A stretch of 64,000 nucleotides of DNA from Amycolatopsis mongoliensis (GCF_030285665.1 NZ_CP127295.1:5332001-5396000), one strand, 5' to 3'. Shown: positions 1-8,370, counted from the stretch's first letter. Notes: generated from the letters alone by a model not told the origin. Program-made: numbers and translations.

Positions 1-825
1 CGCGTCCAGCGCCGGGCCCTGCACCTGCGGGAACGCCCGCAGCCCGAACGGGTCCTGGATCCGCCGCCCCGGCTTCGGCGTCTGGTGCATGCCGAGCAGG
101 CGCCGCATCTCCGCCGCGCACGCGACCTGTCCCGCGTGCGGACGCGCTTCGTGCACCGGCGTCGCGTACGCCTCGGGGTTGCCGTCGAGCGCGACGTACG
201 TCAGCGCCGCGACGGCGTGGCTCGCCCGGGTGAGCGTGTCGAGCCGCATCGTCGCGAGGGTCGCTTCGGCGAGCGTCGCGGCGTTGCTGCTCATGAACGC
301 CAGCGCGTCGCCGGCGTGCACCGCCACCGGTGGCACGTGCCCCTCGACCCACGCGCGTTCGCCGGTGAGCGCGAGCGCCGTCTCGGCCAGCGGCGCGAGG
401 TCGCCGGTGCCGATCGCGCCGAGCCGGTGCACCAGCGGCAGCGCGCCGGCGCGGACCGCCTCGGCCAGCGCGCCGATCAGCTCGGGGCTGATCCCCGACC
501 GCCCGGTCAGGAGCTGGTTCAGCCGGATCAGCATCATCGCGCGGACCTGGCCGGACGGCATCGGGTCGCCGCTGCCGCCCGCGTGGCTGCGCAGCAGGCG
601 CAGGCCGTGCTCCCGCGAGCTTTCGACGGTGTCGTCCTTGTTGGCCCCGACACCGGTCGTCCGGCCGTAGACCATCCGCCGGGTGCTCAGGTCCTCGGCG
701 AGCTTCCACGCCTGCTCGGCGCCGCGCAGCGCGGCGATCGAGACGTCGATGCCCAGCGGTCCTCCGGTTTGTGCCGCCGTCACGACGTCCGCGCACCTGA
801 GGGTCCGACCGTCCACCCGGATCAA
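1..825 (-). CDS. Aromatic amino acid ammonia-lyase/aminomutase-like protein with altered MIO motif (3' end off window)
   Basis: Reading down from a TTG at 825, preceded by GGAGG at 834-838, the frame stays open for 275 codons to the window edge, about half of a histidine/phenylalanine ammonia-lyase (about 500 aa). Family marks seen: YGRTTGVGANKDD near residue 52, matching the Tyr-loop YGVNTGFG of the family, and GTGDLAPLAETALAL, matching the helix after the MIO cofactor. In active members this segment reads GSVGASGDL and Ala-Ser-Gly cyclises to MIO. Here it reads GAIGTGDL: one residue shorter, with no serine. Whether the protein deaminates an amino acid is therefore doubtful; it may be a MIO-less relative with another role. 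The start codon is uncertain, and a GTG two codons downstream is possible. The gene is convergent with nothing in view; its 5' side faces the globin gene stop. Confidence 0.8.
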   Translation of the reverse strand, partial: MIRVDGRTLRCADVVTAAQTGGPLGIDVSIAALRGAEQAWKLAEDLSTRRMVYGRTTGVGANKDDTVESSREHGLRLLRSHAGGSGDPMPSGQVRAMMLIRLNQLLTGRSGISPELIGALAEAVRAGALPLVHRLGAIGTGDLAPLAETALALTGERAWVEGHVPPVAVHAGDALAFMSSNAATLAEATLATMRLDTLTRASHAVAALTYVALDGNPEAYATPVHEARPHAGQVACAAEMRRLLGMHQTPKPGRRIQDPFGLRAFPQVQGPALDA

Positions 826-859
826 GGGCAGCCTCCTTCCGACTGCCCTCACTATGCGG

Positions 860-1498
860 CTAGGACGCCGGTGGCTGCCAGGGCGGCATCGGCCAGTCCC
901 AGCGCGGCACCGGTTCGTGCAGGTCGGGCTCGGCACCGGGGGCGGAGAACACGACGGCCAGGCGGCTGCCCCACTCGAGGTAGCCCGCGAAGGCGGCGCG
1001 GAACTCCGGGTCGCCGGGCAGGCCGGCCTCGTCGGCGGCGTCGAGCAGCAGGCTCACCCACCGGCGGCGCTGCGGTTCGGTGATGCCTCGGCCGAGGTGG
1101 CGGCCGACCATGTGGGCGTGGCCGCCGCGGCTCGCGGAGTAGCCGGCCGGCCCGCCGAAGACCTCGCCGAGCCACACGGCGACGTGCTTCGGGTGGTCCG
1201 GGTCCATGCCGCGGAACACGGGTTCGAGCAGCGGGTCTTCGAGGACGTGGCCGTAGAAGATCGTCAGCAGCTTCACGAGGGCTTCGTGGCCGCCGGCCCA
1301 TTCGTAGAGGGTCGGGGTGGTGGTTTCGTAGCGTTCGGGTTCGCCGTCGGGCGTGAAGCCTTCGATGCCGGCGAAGGGGGCCTTGGCCTTCACGAGGTAC
1401 CGGCCCGGGGCGCGCTCGAACTCGTGCCCGGCAGCGGCTTTCTCGAAGTCCTTCGCCGCGTTTTCTGGCACGGTGTAGCGGAGGTATTCGACGATCAC
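860..1498 (-). CDS. Truncated haemoglobin (group II-like) with N-terminal ABM-like extension
   Basis: 212 aa from a GTG at 1498. Residues about 75-200 look like a truncated 2-on-2 globin: a Tyr-Glu-Trp-Ala-Gly-Gly segment, then FYGHVLEDPLLEPVFRGM, HPKHVAVWLGEVFGGP, the GGHAHMVGRH stretch carrying the likely proximal histidine, and RRRWVSLLLDAADEAGLP. Such globins bind O2 or NO in the cytoplasm. Residues 1-60 are extra: VIVEYLRYTVPENAAKDFEKA resembles the first strand and helix of antibiotic-biosynthesis monooxygenase (ABM) proteins, and APGRYLVKAKA resembles a later strand, so this may be a shortened ABM fused to the globin. Longer in-frame starts reach 1618 but would run into the divergent HxlR gene. 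The shared 67-bp intergenic region suggests that regulator controls it. Confidence 0.82.
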   Translation of the reverse strand: MIVEYLRYTVPENAAKDFEKAAAGHEFERAPGRYLVKAKAPFAGIEGFTPDGEPERYETTTPTLYEWAGGHEALVKLLTIFYGHVLEDPLLEPVFRGMDPDHPKHVAVWLGEVFGGPAGYSASRGGHAHMVGRHLGRGITEPQRRRWVSLLLDAADEAGLPGDPEFRAAFAGYLEWGSRLAVVFSAPGAEPDLHEPVPRWDWPMPPWQPPAS

Positions 1499-1565
1499 CC
1501 GGTCCAGGCAACCAGCGGCGGCCCGGCCGGGCAACCACGTACTTTCCGGTGCGTAGGGGAGCGGG

Positions 1566-1913
1566 ATGAAGCGATACCACTGCGCGGTGGAGCTGGCGGT
1601 CGACCTGATCGGCGGCAAGTGGAAGCCGGTGATCTTGGCGCACCTGAAGGAGGGCGCGCACCGCTACGGCGAGCTGCGGCGGCGGATGCCGGGGGTGAGC
1701 GAGAAGATGCTGACCCAGCAGCTGCGGGAGCTGGCCGCGGACGGGATCGTGCGCCGCCTCGAGCGCGACGGCCGGGTGCCGCACGTGGAGTACCACCTGA
1801 CCGAGGTGGGGGAGGAGCTCCGCCCGGCGCTGACGGCGCTGTACGAGTGGGGCGAGCGCCGCGCGGCGGCCGCGGGTATTTCGTTCGGCCCGGCTCCGGA
1901 GGCCCAGACGTAA
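1566..1913 (+). CDS. HxlR-family winged-helix transcriptional regulator
   Basis: 115 aa. It begins with the family hallmark: a cysteine at position 6 followed by VDLIGGKWKPVILAHL, then a winged helix (YGELRRRMPGVSEKMLTQQL) and the wing (VPHVEYHLTEVGEEL). HxlR proteins are dimeric repressors or activators that often sense aldehydes, quinones or thiol stress, and the conserved N-terminal cysteine is the usual sensor. It is divergent from the globin gene, a typical regulator-target arrangement, so control of the haem protein is the likely job. A TAGGGG/GGGGAG stretch lies 6 bases before the ATG and could be either a ribosome site or a -10 box of a leaderless message. The stop codon is embedded in the long inverted repeat that follows. 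Confidence 0.9.
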   Translation: MKRYHCAVELAVDLIGGKWKPVILAHLKEGAHRYGELRRRMPGVSEKMLTQQLRELAADGIVRRLERDGRVPHVEYHLTEVGEELRPALTALYEWGERRAAAAGISFGPAPEAQT

Positions 1914-2000
1914 GCGCCCCAATGTGGCCTTGGTTGCGTCCAACGCACCCAAGGGGCCCTTCGGTGCGTTGAGCGCACCGAAGGCCACATTGGGGCGCTT
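1912..2000. repeat. Long inverted repeat between convergent genes (repeat family A), probable bidirectional terminator
   Basis: Two perfect 20-base arms, AAGCGCCCCAATGTGGCCTT at 1912-1931 and its complement at 1981-2000. Inside them is a second near-perfect hairpin, CAACGCACC...GGTGCGTTG. The left arm contains the last bases of the HxlR stop and the right arm ends 3 bases before the ArsR stop, so the element fills the gap between two convergent genes. The CCCCAATGTGGC core recurs at 47478-47560, again between convergent genes. Confidence 0.85.
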
Positions 2001-2003
2001 CGG

Positions 2004-2312
2004 TCAGTGGGGGTCGGTCTCGTCCAAGCGGCGCTCCAGCGCGTCCAGCCGGCCCGACCAGAACGCGCGATAGGGCGCCAGCCAGGCGTCGACCTCGGCC
2101 AAGGGCTCCGGTCGCAGCGCGTAGCACCTCCGCTGGGCCGCCACCCGGACGGTCACCAGCCCGGCCTCCCGCAGCACCCGCAGGTGCTTGGACACCGCGG
2201 GCTGGCTGAGGGAAAGCTCGTCGACCAGCTCGCCCACCGAGCGCTCGCCGTCGCGCAGCAGGTCCAGGATCGTGCGGCGGCGGGGCTCGGCGAGCACCTC
2301 GAAGGTCTGCAT
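2004..2312 (-). CDS. ArsR/SmtB-family transcriptional regulator
   Basis: 102 aa from the ATG at 2312 (MQTFEVLAEPRRRTIL). An upstream in-frame start at 2393 would add 27 unconserved residues, so I prefer the internal ATG. The winged helix is clear: LDLLRDGERSVGELVDELSLSQPAVSKHLRVLREAGLVTV, followed by a C-terminal YRAFWSGRLDALERRL helix. This is the SRPBCC-linked ArsR type, without metal-binding cysteines, like the one at 34354. No SRPBCC partner lies next to it; it is divergent from the chitinase, about 170 bases away. No clear ribosome site is visible. Its target is unknown. Confidence 0.85.
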   Translation of the reverse strand: MQTFEVLAEPRRRTILDLLRDGERSVGELVDELSLSQPAVSKHLRVLREAGLVTVRVAAQRRCYALRPEPLAEVDAWLAPYRAFWSGRLDALERRLDETDPH

Positions 2313-2380
2313 CACCCGTGAAATGTGCTCCGCACGGCATATTCCTGTCAAGGCATGCGCGACCGGCCCAGTGGGCCTCC

Positions 2381-2413
2381 TGGTCTGAACCATTGACCTA
2401 ATGGTCTAGTCCA
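2381..2413 (+). promoter_or_regulatory. Two DasR-type operators (dre) upstream of chitinase
   Basis: TGGTCTGAACCA (2381-2392) and TGGTCTAGTCCA (2402-2413) each match the palindrome TGGTCTAGACCA with one or two changes. They are spaced exactly 21 bp apart, two helical turns. This is the known DasR responsive element and the direct repeat described in Streptomyces chitinase promoters. Binding by DasR, a GntR repressor relieved by aminosugar phosphates, is expected from that knowledge; dasR itself is not in the window. Confidence 0.85.
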
Positions 2414-2480
2414 TTTACGGTGGTGTGGTACCCACCACTCCGGCACCGTGGCCGTGAGTAATTCTCCGAAGGGAGAAGGC

Positions 2481-3692
<1,212 letters not shown>

Positions 3693-3704
3693 CGCTTCGC
3701 CGGC

Positions 3705-3737
3705 GGGGGCACCGGCGCGGAAACCGTCGGTGCCCCC
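3705..3737 (+). terminator. Rho-independent-type hairpin after chitinase
   Basis: GGGGGCACCG (3705-3714) pairs perfectly with CGGTGCCCCC (3728-3737) around a 13-base loop, 13 bases after the chitinase stop. There is no T-run, as is usual in actinomycetes. It separates the chitinase from the next gene, whose own -10 box follows at 3741. Confidence 0.8.
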
Positions 3738-3740
3738 GAT

Positions 3741-3746
3741 TATCGT
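3741..3746 (+). promoter_or_regulatory. -10 box of probable leaderless promoter
   Basis: TATCGT, 7 bases before the GTG at 3754 and immediately after the terminator, so transcription would start at or next to the start codon. No clear -35 is seen. Confidence 0.5.
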
Positions 3747-3753
3747 TCCCGCC

Positions 3754-4419
3754 GTGAAGTTCAGCGGATTCGGCGAGTACGCCGTCGACTTCTACGACGG
3801 CCTCGTGGAGGACAACTCGAAGCCCTACTGGGACGACCACGTCGAGACGTACAAGAACGACGTCCGCGCCCCGATGGAGGCGCTGCTCGCGGAGCTCGCC
3901 CCCGAGTTCTCCGACGGCTTCGGCGAGCCCAAGGTGTTCCGCCCCTACCGCGACGTCCGCTTCGCCAAGGACAAGACGCCGTACAAGACCCACTGCGGCG
4001 CGGTGATCGAGCAGGGCCGCGGTGGCGGCGCCTACTACGTCGAGGTCGGCCCGGACGGCCTGCGCGTCGGCGGTGGCTGCTTCCACCTGCAGTCCGACCA
4101 GCTCGCCCGGTTCCGCCAGGCCGTCGACGCCGAGCTGCACGGCGAAGCGCTGGCGAAGATCCTCGCGAAGCTGGAGCGCTCGGGCTGGGAGATCAAGGGC
4201 GACCGGCTGAAGTCCAAGCCGCGCGGCTTCGACGCCGGGCACCCCCGCCTCGACCTGCTGCGCCACCGCTCGGTGTACGCCGTGCGCGGCTGGGAGCCGG
4301 ACGACGTCCTGCACGAACGAGGGGCGCTCGATCGGGTGAAGAAGGCCTGGCGGCAGCTGCGCGAGTTCAACGAGTGGGCCCGCGACCGCGTCGGGCCCAG
4401 TGCACTGCCCCGGCGCTGA
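3754..4419 (+). CDS. DUF2461 (TIGR02453) family protein
   Basis: 221 aa from GTG 3754 (VKFSGFGEYAVDFYDGLVED). The family features are all present: FDGL-type N-terminus, YKNDVRAPMEALLAEL, the conserved KVFRPYRDVRFAKDKTPYKTH core and the glycine-rich VGPDGLRVGGGCF strand. DUF2461 proteins are soluble and widespread in bacteria, and their biochemical role is not established. An alternative GTG at 3730 lies inside the preceding terminator hairpin and would add eight residues, so it is unlikely. Its gene stands alone between the chitinase and pyruvate kinase. Confidence 0.9.
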   Translation: MKFSGFGEYAVDFYDGLVEDNSKPYWDDHVETYKNDVRAPMEALLAELAPEFSDGFGEPKVFRPYRDVRFAKDKTPYKTHCGAVIEQGRGGGAYYVEVGPDGLRVGGGCFHLQSDQLARFRQAVDAELHGEALAKILAKLERSGWEIKGDRLKSKPRGFDAGHPRLDLLRHRSVYAVRGWEPDDVLHERGALDRVKKAWRQLREFNEWARDRVGPSALPRR

Positions 4420-4497
4420 CCAGCTGGACAGGACAGGTTTCTGAACAGTTTCTCTGAACTTTTCGGGATCGGTACAGACGAACGCGCGGAGAGGGAC

Positions 4498-4503
4498 TAC
4501 GCT
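4498..4503 (+). promoter_or_regulatory. -10 box of probable leaderless pyk promoter
   Basis: TACGCT ends 8 bases before the GTG at 4512, with no ribosome-binding sequence between them. The same hexamer at the same distance precedes the gene at 48936. Confidence 0.5.
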
Positions 4504-4511
4504 GTGCGAAC

Positions 4512-5936
4512 GTGAGCCGACGCGCGAAGATCGTTTGTACCCTGGGCCCTGCCACCGCTACGCCGGAGAAGATGCGGGCCCTCGTCGACGCTGGCATGGA
4601 CGTGGCCAGGATGAACTTCAGCCACGGCAGCCACAGCGACCACAAGGAGGTCTACGACCTCATCCGGGCCGCGGCCGCCGAGAGCGGGCGGGCGGTCGGC
4701 ATCCTCGCCGACCTGCAGGGCCCGAAGATCCGCCTCGGCACGTTCGCCGGTGGCCCGGTCGAGTGGCACAACGGCGACATCGTCCGGATCACCGTCGAGG
4801 ACGTCGCCGGCACCCACGACCGGGTCTCGACCACCTACAAGGGCCTCGCCCGGGACGCCAAGCCCGGCGACCGGCTGCTCGTCGACGACGGCAAGGTCGG
4901 CCTGGTGGTCAAGGGCGTCGAGGGTCCGGACGTGGTCTGCGAGGTCACCGAGGGCGGCCCGGTCAGCAACAACAAGGGCGTCTCGCTGCCCGGCATGGAC
5001 GTGTCCGTGCCGGCGCTGTCCGAGAAGGACATCGAGGACCTCGAGTTCGCGCTCGAGCTGGGCGTCGACTTCATCGCCCTGTCCTTCGTCCGCTCGCCCG
5101 CCGACATCGACCTGGTCCACCAGGTGATGGACCGGGTCGGCAAGGGCAGGCTGCCGGTCGTCGCCAAGATCGAGAAGCCCGAAGCCGTCTACAACCTCGA
5201 GGCCATCGTGCTGGCCTTCGACGCGGTGATGGTCGCCCGCGGCGACCTCGGCGTCGAGCTGCCGCTGGAGCAGGTCCCGCTGGTGCAGAAGCGCGCCATC
5301 CAGATCTGCCGCGAGAACGCGAAGCCGGTCATCGTCGCGACGCAGATGCTCGAGTCGATGATCAACAACTCCCGGCCGACCCGCGCCGAGGCCTCCGACG
5401 TCGCGAACGCGGTGCTCGACGGCACCGATGCGGTGATGCTGTCCGGCGAGACCAGCGTCGGCCGGTACCCGATCGAGACCGTGCAGACCATGGGCCGGAT
5501 CGTCGAGGCGGTCGAGACCGACTCGCCGGTCGTGCCGCCGCTGACGCACGTCCCGCGCACCAAGCGCGGCGTGATCTCCTACGCCGCCCGCGACATCGGC
5601 GAGCGGCTCAACGCGAAGGCGCTGGTCGCCTTCACGCAGTCCGGCGACACCGTCCGCCGCCTGGCCCGGCTGCACACGCGGCTGCCGCTGCTGGCGTTCA
5701 CGCCGGAGGACTGCGTGCGCAGCCAGCTGTCGATGACCTGGGGCACGAACACCCACATCGTGCCGCGGGTGGACTCCACCGACCAGATGATCCAGCAGGT
5801 CGACCACGCGATGCTCGAGATGGGCAAGTACCAGAAGGGCGACCTGGTCGTCATCGTCGCCGGCTCGCCGCCGGGCACCGTGGGCTCGACGAACCTGATC
5901 CACGTGCACCGCCTCGGTGAAGACGACCACGCATAA
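4512..5936 (+). CDS. pyk: Pyruvate kinase
   Basis: 474 aa, full length for bacterial pyruvate kinase. It converts phosphoenolpyruvate and ADP to pyruvate and ATP, the last step of glycolysis. Seen in order: RRAKIVCTLGPAT and MNFSHGSHSDH of the A domain, the B-domain insertion, VVAKIEKPEAV with the active-site lysine, ARGDLGVELPLEQVPLVQK with metal and PEP ligands, the signature stretch from NAKPVIVATQMLE to MLSGETSVGRYP, and the C-terminal regulatory domain with FTQSGDTVRRLARL. The GTG start has no Shine-Dalgarno sequence and sits just after a -10 box, so the message is probably leaderless. The thioesterase gene follows after 36 bases. Confidence 0.97.
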   Translation: MSRRAKIVCTLGPATATPEKMRALVDAGMDVARMNFSHGSHSDHKEVYDLIRAAAAESGRAVGILADLQGPKIRLGTFAGGPVEWHNGDIVRITVEDVAGTHDRVSTTYKGLARDAKPGDRLLVDDGKVGLVVKGVEGPDVVCEVTEGGPVSNNKGVSLPGMDVSVPALSEKDIEDLEFALELGVDFIALSFVRSPADIDLVHQVMDRVGKGRLPVVAKIEKPEAVYNLEAIVLAFDAVMVARGDLGVELPLEQVPLVQKRAIQICRENAKPVIVATQMLESMINNSRPTRAEASDVANAVLDGTDAVMLSGETSVGRYPIETVQTMGRIVEAVETDSPVVPPLTHVPRTKRGVISYAARDIGERLNAKALVAFTQSGDTVRRLARLHTRLPLLAFTPEDCVRSQLSMTWGTNTHIVPRVDSTDQMIQQVDHAMLEMGKYQKGDLVVIVAGSPPGTVGSTNLIHVHRLGEDDHA

Positions 5937-5960
5937 GGGACGTCCCGCCCGCGGACCACA

Positions 5961-5966
5961 TAAGGT
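5961..5966 (+). promoter_or_regulatory. -10 box of possible leaderless tesB promoter
   Basis: TAAGGT, 6 bases before the ATG at 5973, in the 36-base gap after pyk. No ribosome-binding sequence is seen. Confidence 0.4.
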
Positions 5967-5972
5967 CTGGCC

Positions 5973-6869
5973 ATGACTGAAATGGCCAGGACGGCCGCCA
6001 CCGAACTGGAGATCCCGGGTGGCGGTCAGCCGGTGCTGGACCGCCTGATCGCGTTGCTCGACCTGGAGAAGATCGAAGAGAACATCTTCCGCGGTGTCTC
6101 GCCCGCCCACTCACCGGTGCGGGTGTTCGGCGGGCAGGTCGCCGGCCAGGCGCTGGTCGCGGCCGGGCGCACGGTCCCCGAGGAACGCCGGGTCCACTCG
6201 CTGCACGCGTACTTCATCCGCGGCGGCGACCCGAGCGTCCCGATCATCTACGAGGTCGACCGGATCCGGGACGGCCGCTCGTTCACCACCCGCCGGGTCG
6301 TCGCGATCCAGCACGGTAAGGCGATCTTCTCGCTCTCGGCGTCGTTCCAGAAGGACGAACCGGGCATCGAGCACGCCGAAGCGATGCCGGAGGGCGTGCC
6401 GGCGCCGGAGACGCTGCCGACGCTGATGGAGCGTGCCGAGGGCTACGCGATCGGCGCCCACAGCCGGCCGCGGCCGATCGACCTGAGGTACGTCAACGAC
6501 CCGCCGTGGGTCACCCGCCAGACCGGCGCGCCGCCCGCCCGCAACCAGGTGTGGATGCGCGCCGACGGGAAGCTGCCCGATCAGCAGCTGCTGCACGTCT
6601 GCGTGCTGACCTACGCCTCGGACATGACCCTGCTGGACTCGGTGCTCGCGCGCCACGGCGTCTACTGGGACACCGACAAGGTGCTCGGGGCGAGCCTCGA
6701 CCACGCGCTCTGGTTCCACCGGCCCTTCCGCGCCGACGAGTGGTTCCTCTACGACAGCGCGTCGCCGACCGCCTCCGGCGCGCGCGGCCTCGCCACGGGC
6801 CGGTTCTTCGGCGCGGACGGCACCCTCATCGCGACGGTTGTCCAAGAAGGACTCCTGCGTGTCCTCTGA
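5973..6869 (+). CDS. tesB: Acyl-CoA thioesterase II (TesB family)
   Basis: 298 aa forming the double hot-dog fold of TesB, which hydrolyses medium and long acyl-CoA to free acid and CoA in the cytoplasm. Both halves are visible: FRGVSPAHSPVRVFGGQVAGQAL and HSLHAYFIRGGDPSVPIIYEV in the first, and SLDHALWFHRPFRADEWFLYD in the second. The residues that form the catalytic triad in E. coli TesB are matched: Asp in LDHALWFHRPF, Ser/Thr in DSASPTASGARG and Gln in VVQEGLLR. The gene directly follows pyruvate kinase but has its own -10 candidate. A strong terminator hairpin lies 76 bases downstream. Confidence 0.93.
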   Translation: MTEMARTAATELEIPGGGQPVLDRLIALLDLEKIEENIFRGVSPAHSPVRVFGGQVAGQALVAAGRTVPEERRVHSLHAYFIRGGDPSVPIIYEVDRIRDGRSFTTRRVVAIQHGKAIFSLSASFQKDEPGIEHAEAMPEGVPAPETLPTLMERAEGYAIGAHSRPRPIDLRYVNDPPWVTRQTGAPPARNQVWMRADGKLPDQQLLHVCVLTYASDMTLLDSVLARHGVYWDTDKVLGASLDHALWFHRPFRADEWFLYDSASPTASGARGLATGRFFGADGTLIATVVQEGLLRVL

Positions 6870-6945
6870 AGTCCGTCGGGAAATCACCCTTACGGGCGAC
6901 GAATGTGCGGAATAATCGTTCTGCCAATAAGGCATCGAGTCGGCG

Positions 6946-6988
6946 GAAGAGGGCCGGGACCGATCGGGGGACGGTCCCGGACCTCTTC
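6946..6988 (+). terminator. Strong hairpin terminator after tesB
   Basis: A 17-base arm at 6946-6962 (GAAGAGGGCCGGGACCG) pairs with 6972-6988 (CGGTCCCGGACCTCTTC) with one mismatch and a 9-base loop. It closes the pyk-tesB transcript. Confidence 0.8.
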
Positions 6989-7249
6989 TCCCGACGACCG
7001 CGCAGCGCGCCGCGAGGTCATCGTCTACGCTGATCACAGGCCCTGAGCGGGACTGGGGGAGCCAAACCGCCGCGCCCTTGTCATGTCCTGTTGCAGTGCA
7101 GGGTGCGAGCATACAGAAGCATTTTGCAAATTGCAGAGACGACGCGGGTTCGGTTCCGGTAATCGGTGCCGTGCGATTACCCGGCCGCCCCTGTTAGATA
7201 CTGGCAGCGAGCGAACGGCTACGACGCCGTCCACATCCGGAGGTGCGCG
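6989..7249 (+). promoter_or_regulatory. Upstream region of XRE regulator with inverted repeat
   Basis: No gene seen. The region is richer in A and T than its surroundings (for example ATTTTGCAAATTGCAGAG near 7121). CCGGTAATCG (7156-7165) and CGATTACCCGG (7174-7184) form an inverted repeat with an 8-base spacer. TAGATA at 7195-7200 is a candidate -10. The repeat sits where a -35 would be, so it could be the operator of the XRE protein encoded just downstream. Confidence 0.45.
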
Positions 7250-8152
7250 ATGGCAAGGGGACAGAGCCCCACGGTTCGCCGCCGGAGGCTCGCGGGAGAG
7301 CTGCGGCGGCTGCGCGAAGCCGCTGATCTCACGATCGACGAGGTGGGCGAGAAGCTCGAGTGCTCCGCCTCGAAGGTCAGCCGGATCGAGACCGGCCACG
7401 TCGGGGTCACCCCGCGCGACGCGCGGGACATGCTGGCCCTCTACGGCATCACCGGCGACGAGCAGGAGGCGCTCGTCCAGCTGGCCAGGGAGGCCCGCAA
7501 GCGCGGCTGGTGGCACGCCTACAACGAGGTCTTCACCGGCACGTTCGTCGGGCTCGAGGCCGACGCCAGCTCGCTGCGCGCGTTCCAGGCGCTGCTGGTG
7601 CCCGGGCTGCTGCAGACCGAGCGGTACGCCCGCGCGGTGATCCGGGCGCTGCGGCCGGACGCCGAGGACGCCGAGATCCGCCGCCGCGTCGCCGCCCGGA
7701 TGGCGCGCCAGGAGCTGCTGTCCGACACCCCGCCGCCGGAGTACTGGGCGGTGATGGACGAAGCCGTGCTGCGCCGCGTCGTCGACGGCCCCGAGGTGAT
7801 GGCCGAGCAGCTCTACCGCATGCTCGCGGTCGCCGAGAAGCCGAACGTGACCATCCAGGTCGTGCCGTTCGGAGCCGGCGCGCACCCCGGGATGGAGGGG
7901 CCTTTCCTGATCATGGGCTTCCCCGAGCAGGCCGACCCGGACGTCGTCTACGTCGACGACAGCACGTCCAGCGGCCTCTACCTGGAGGAACCCACAGACG
8001 TCCGGCGCTACGGGCTGATGTTCGACCATCTGCGCGCGGCCGCACTGAAGCCGGACGACTCGGTGGAGCTGATCGCCGAGGCGGCCGGGCGGTTCGCCGA
8101 ACAGGCTGCCGCACCGGCTCCGGTGCACCATCTGGAACCGAGGACACAGTAA
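7250..8152 (+). CDS. XRE-family regulator with DUF5753 (Scr1/WhiJ-like)
   Basis: 300 aa, ATG after CCGGAGG. Residues about 12-70 are a helix-turn-helix of the XRE type (LRRLREAADLTIDEVGEKLECSASKVSRIETGHVGV). The remainder is the DUF5753 domain typical of Streptomyces-like developmental regulators: QALLVPGLLQTERYARAVI, RMARQELL and the FLIMGFPEQADPDVVYVDD strand. These proteins come with a small DUF397 partner, and one follows 14 bases downstream here. Known relatives include WhiJ-type regulators of sporulation and antibiotic production. The palindrome at 7156-7184 is a candidate autoregulatory site. It is presumably a DNA-binding repressor whose activity is modified by the small partner. Confidence 0.92.
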   Translation: MARGQSPTVRRRRLAGELRRLREAADLTIDEVGEKLECSASKVSRIETGHVGVTPRDARDMLALYGITGDEQEALVQLAREARKRGWWHAYNEVFTGTFVGLEADASSLRAFQALLVPGLLQTERYARAVIRALRPDAEDAEIRRRVAARMARQELLSDTPPPEYWAVMDEAVLRRVVDGPEVMAEQLYRMLAVAEKPNVTIQVVPFGAGAHPGMEGPFLIMGFPEQADPDVVYVDDSTSSGLYLEEPTDVRRYGLMFDHLRAAALKPDDSVELIAEAAGRFAEQAAAPAPVHHLEPRTQ

Positions 8153-8166
8153 GGGAGTTGGGGACC

Positions 8167-8370
8167 ATGGAGAACGAATTTTCCGGGTTGCGGTGGCGCA
8201 AGAGCAGCCACAGCGGCGGCGGCAACGACTGCGTCGAGGTCGCCTTCGTCGCCGGCGGCGCCGCGCTGCGCGACTCGAAGGATCCCGAGGGTGGTGCGTT
8301 CCGCCTGCCCGCATCCGGTTGGCGGGGGCTGCTGGCCGCGGTGCGGCCCGGCGGCCCCGAGCACGACTGA
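8167..8370 (+). CDS. DUF397 small protein, partner of XRE regulator
   Basis: 67 aa. Contains the DUF397 core: LRWRKSSHSGGGNDCVEVAF followed by LRDSKDPEGGAFRLP and a tryptophan-containing C-terminus. Such proteins are encoded in very many copies in filamentous actinomycetes, next to XRE/DUF5753 genes; in studied pairs the small protein counters its regulator. It follows the XRE gene by 14 bases and is followed at once by a long hairpin terminator, so the two form a closed two-gene operon. Confidence 0.93.
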   Translation: MENEFSGLRWRKSSHSGGGNDCVEVAFVAGGAALRDSKDPEGGAFRLPASGWRGLLAAVRPGGPEHD

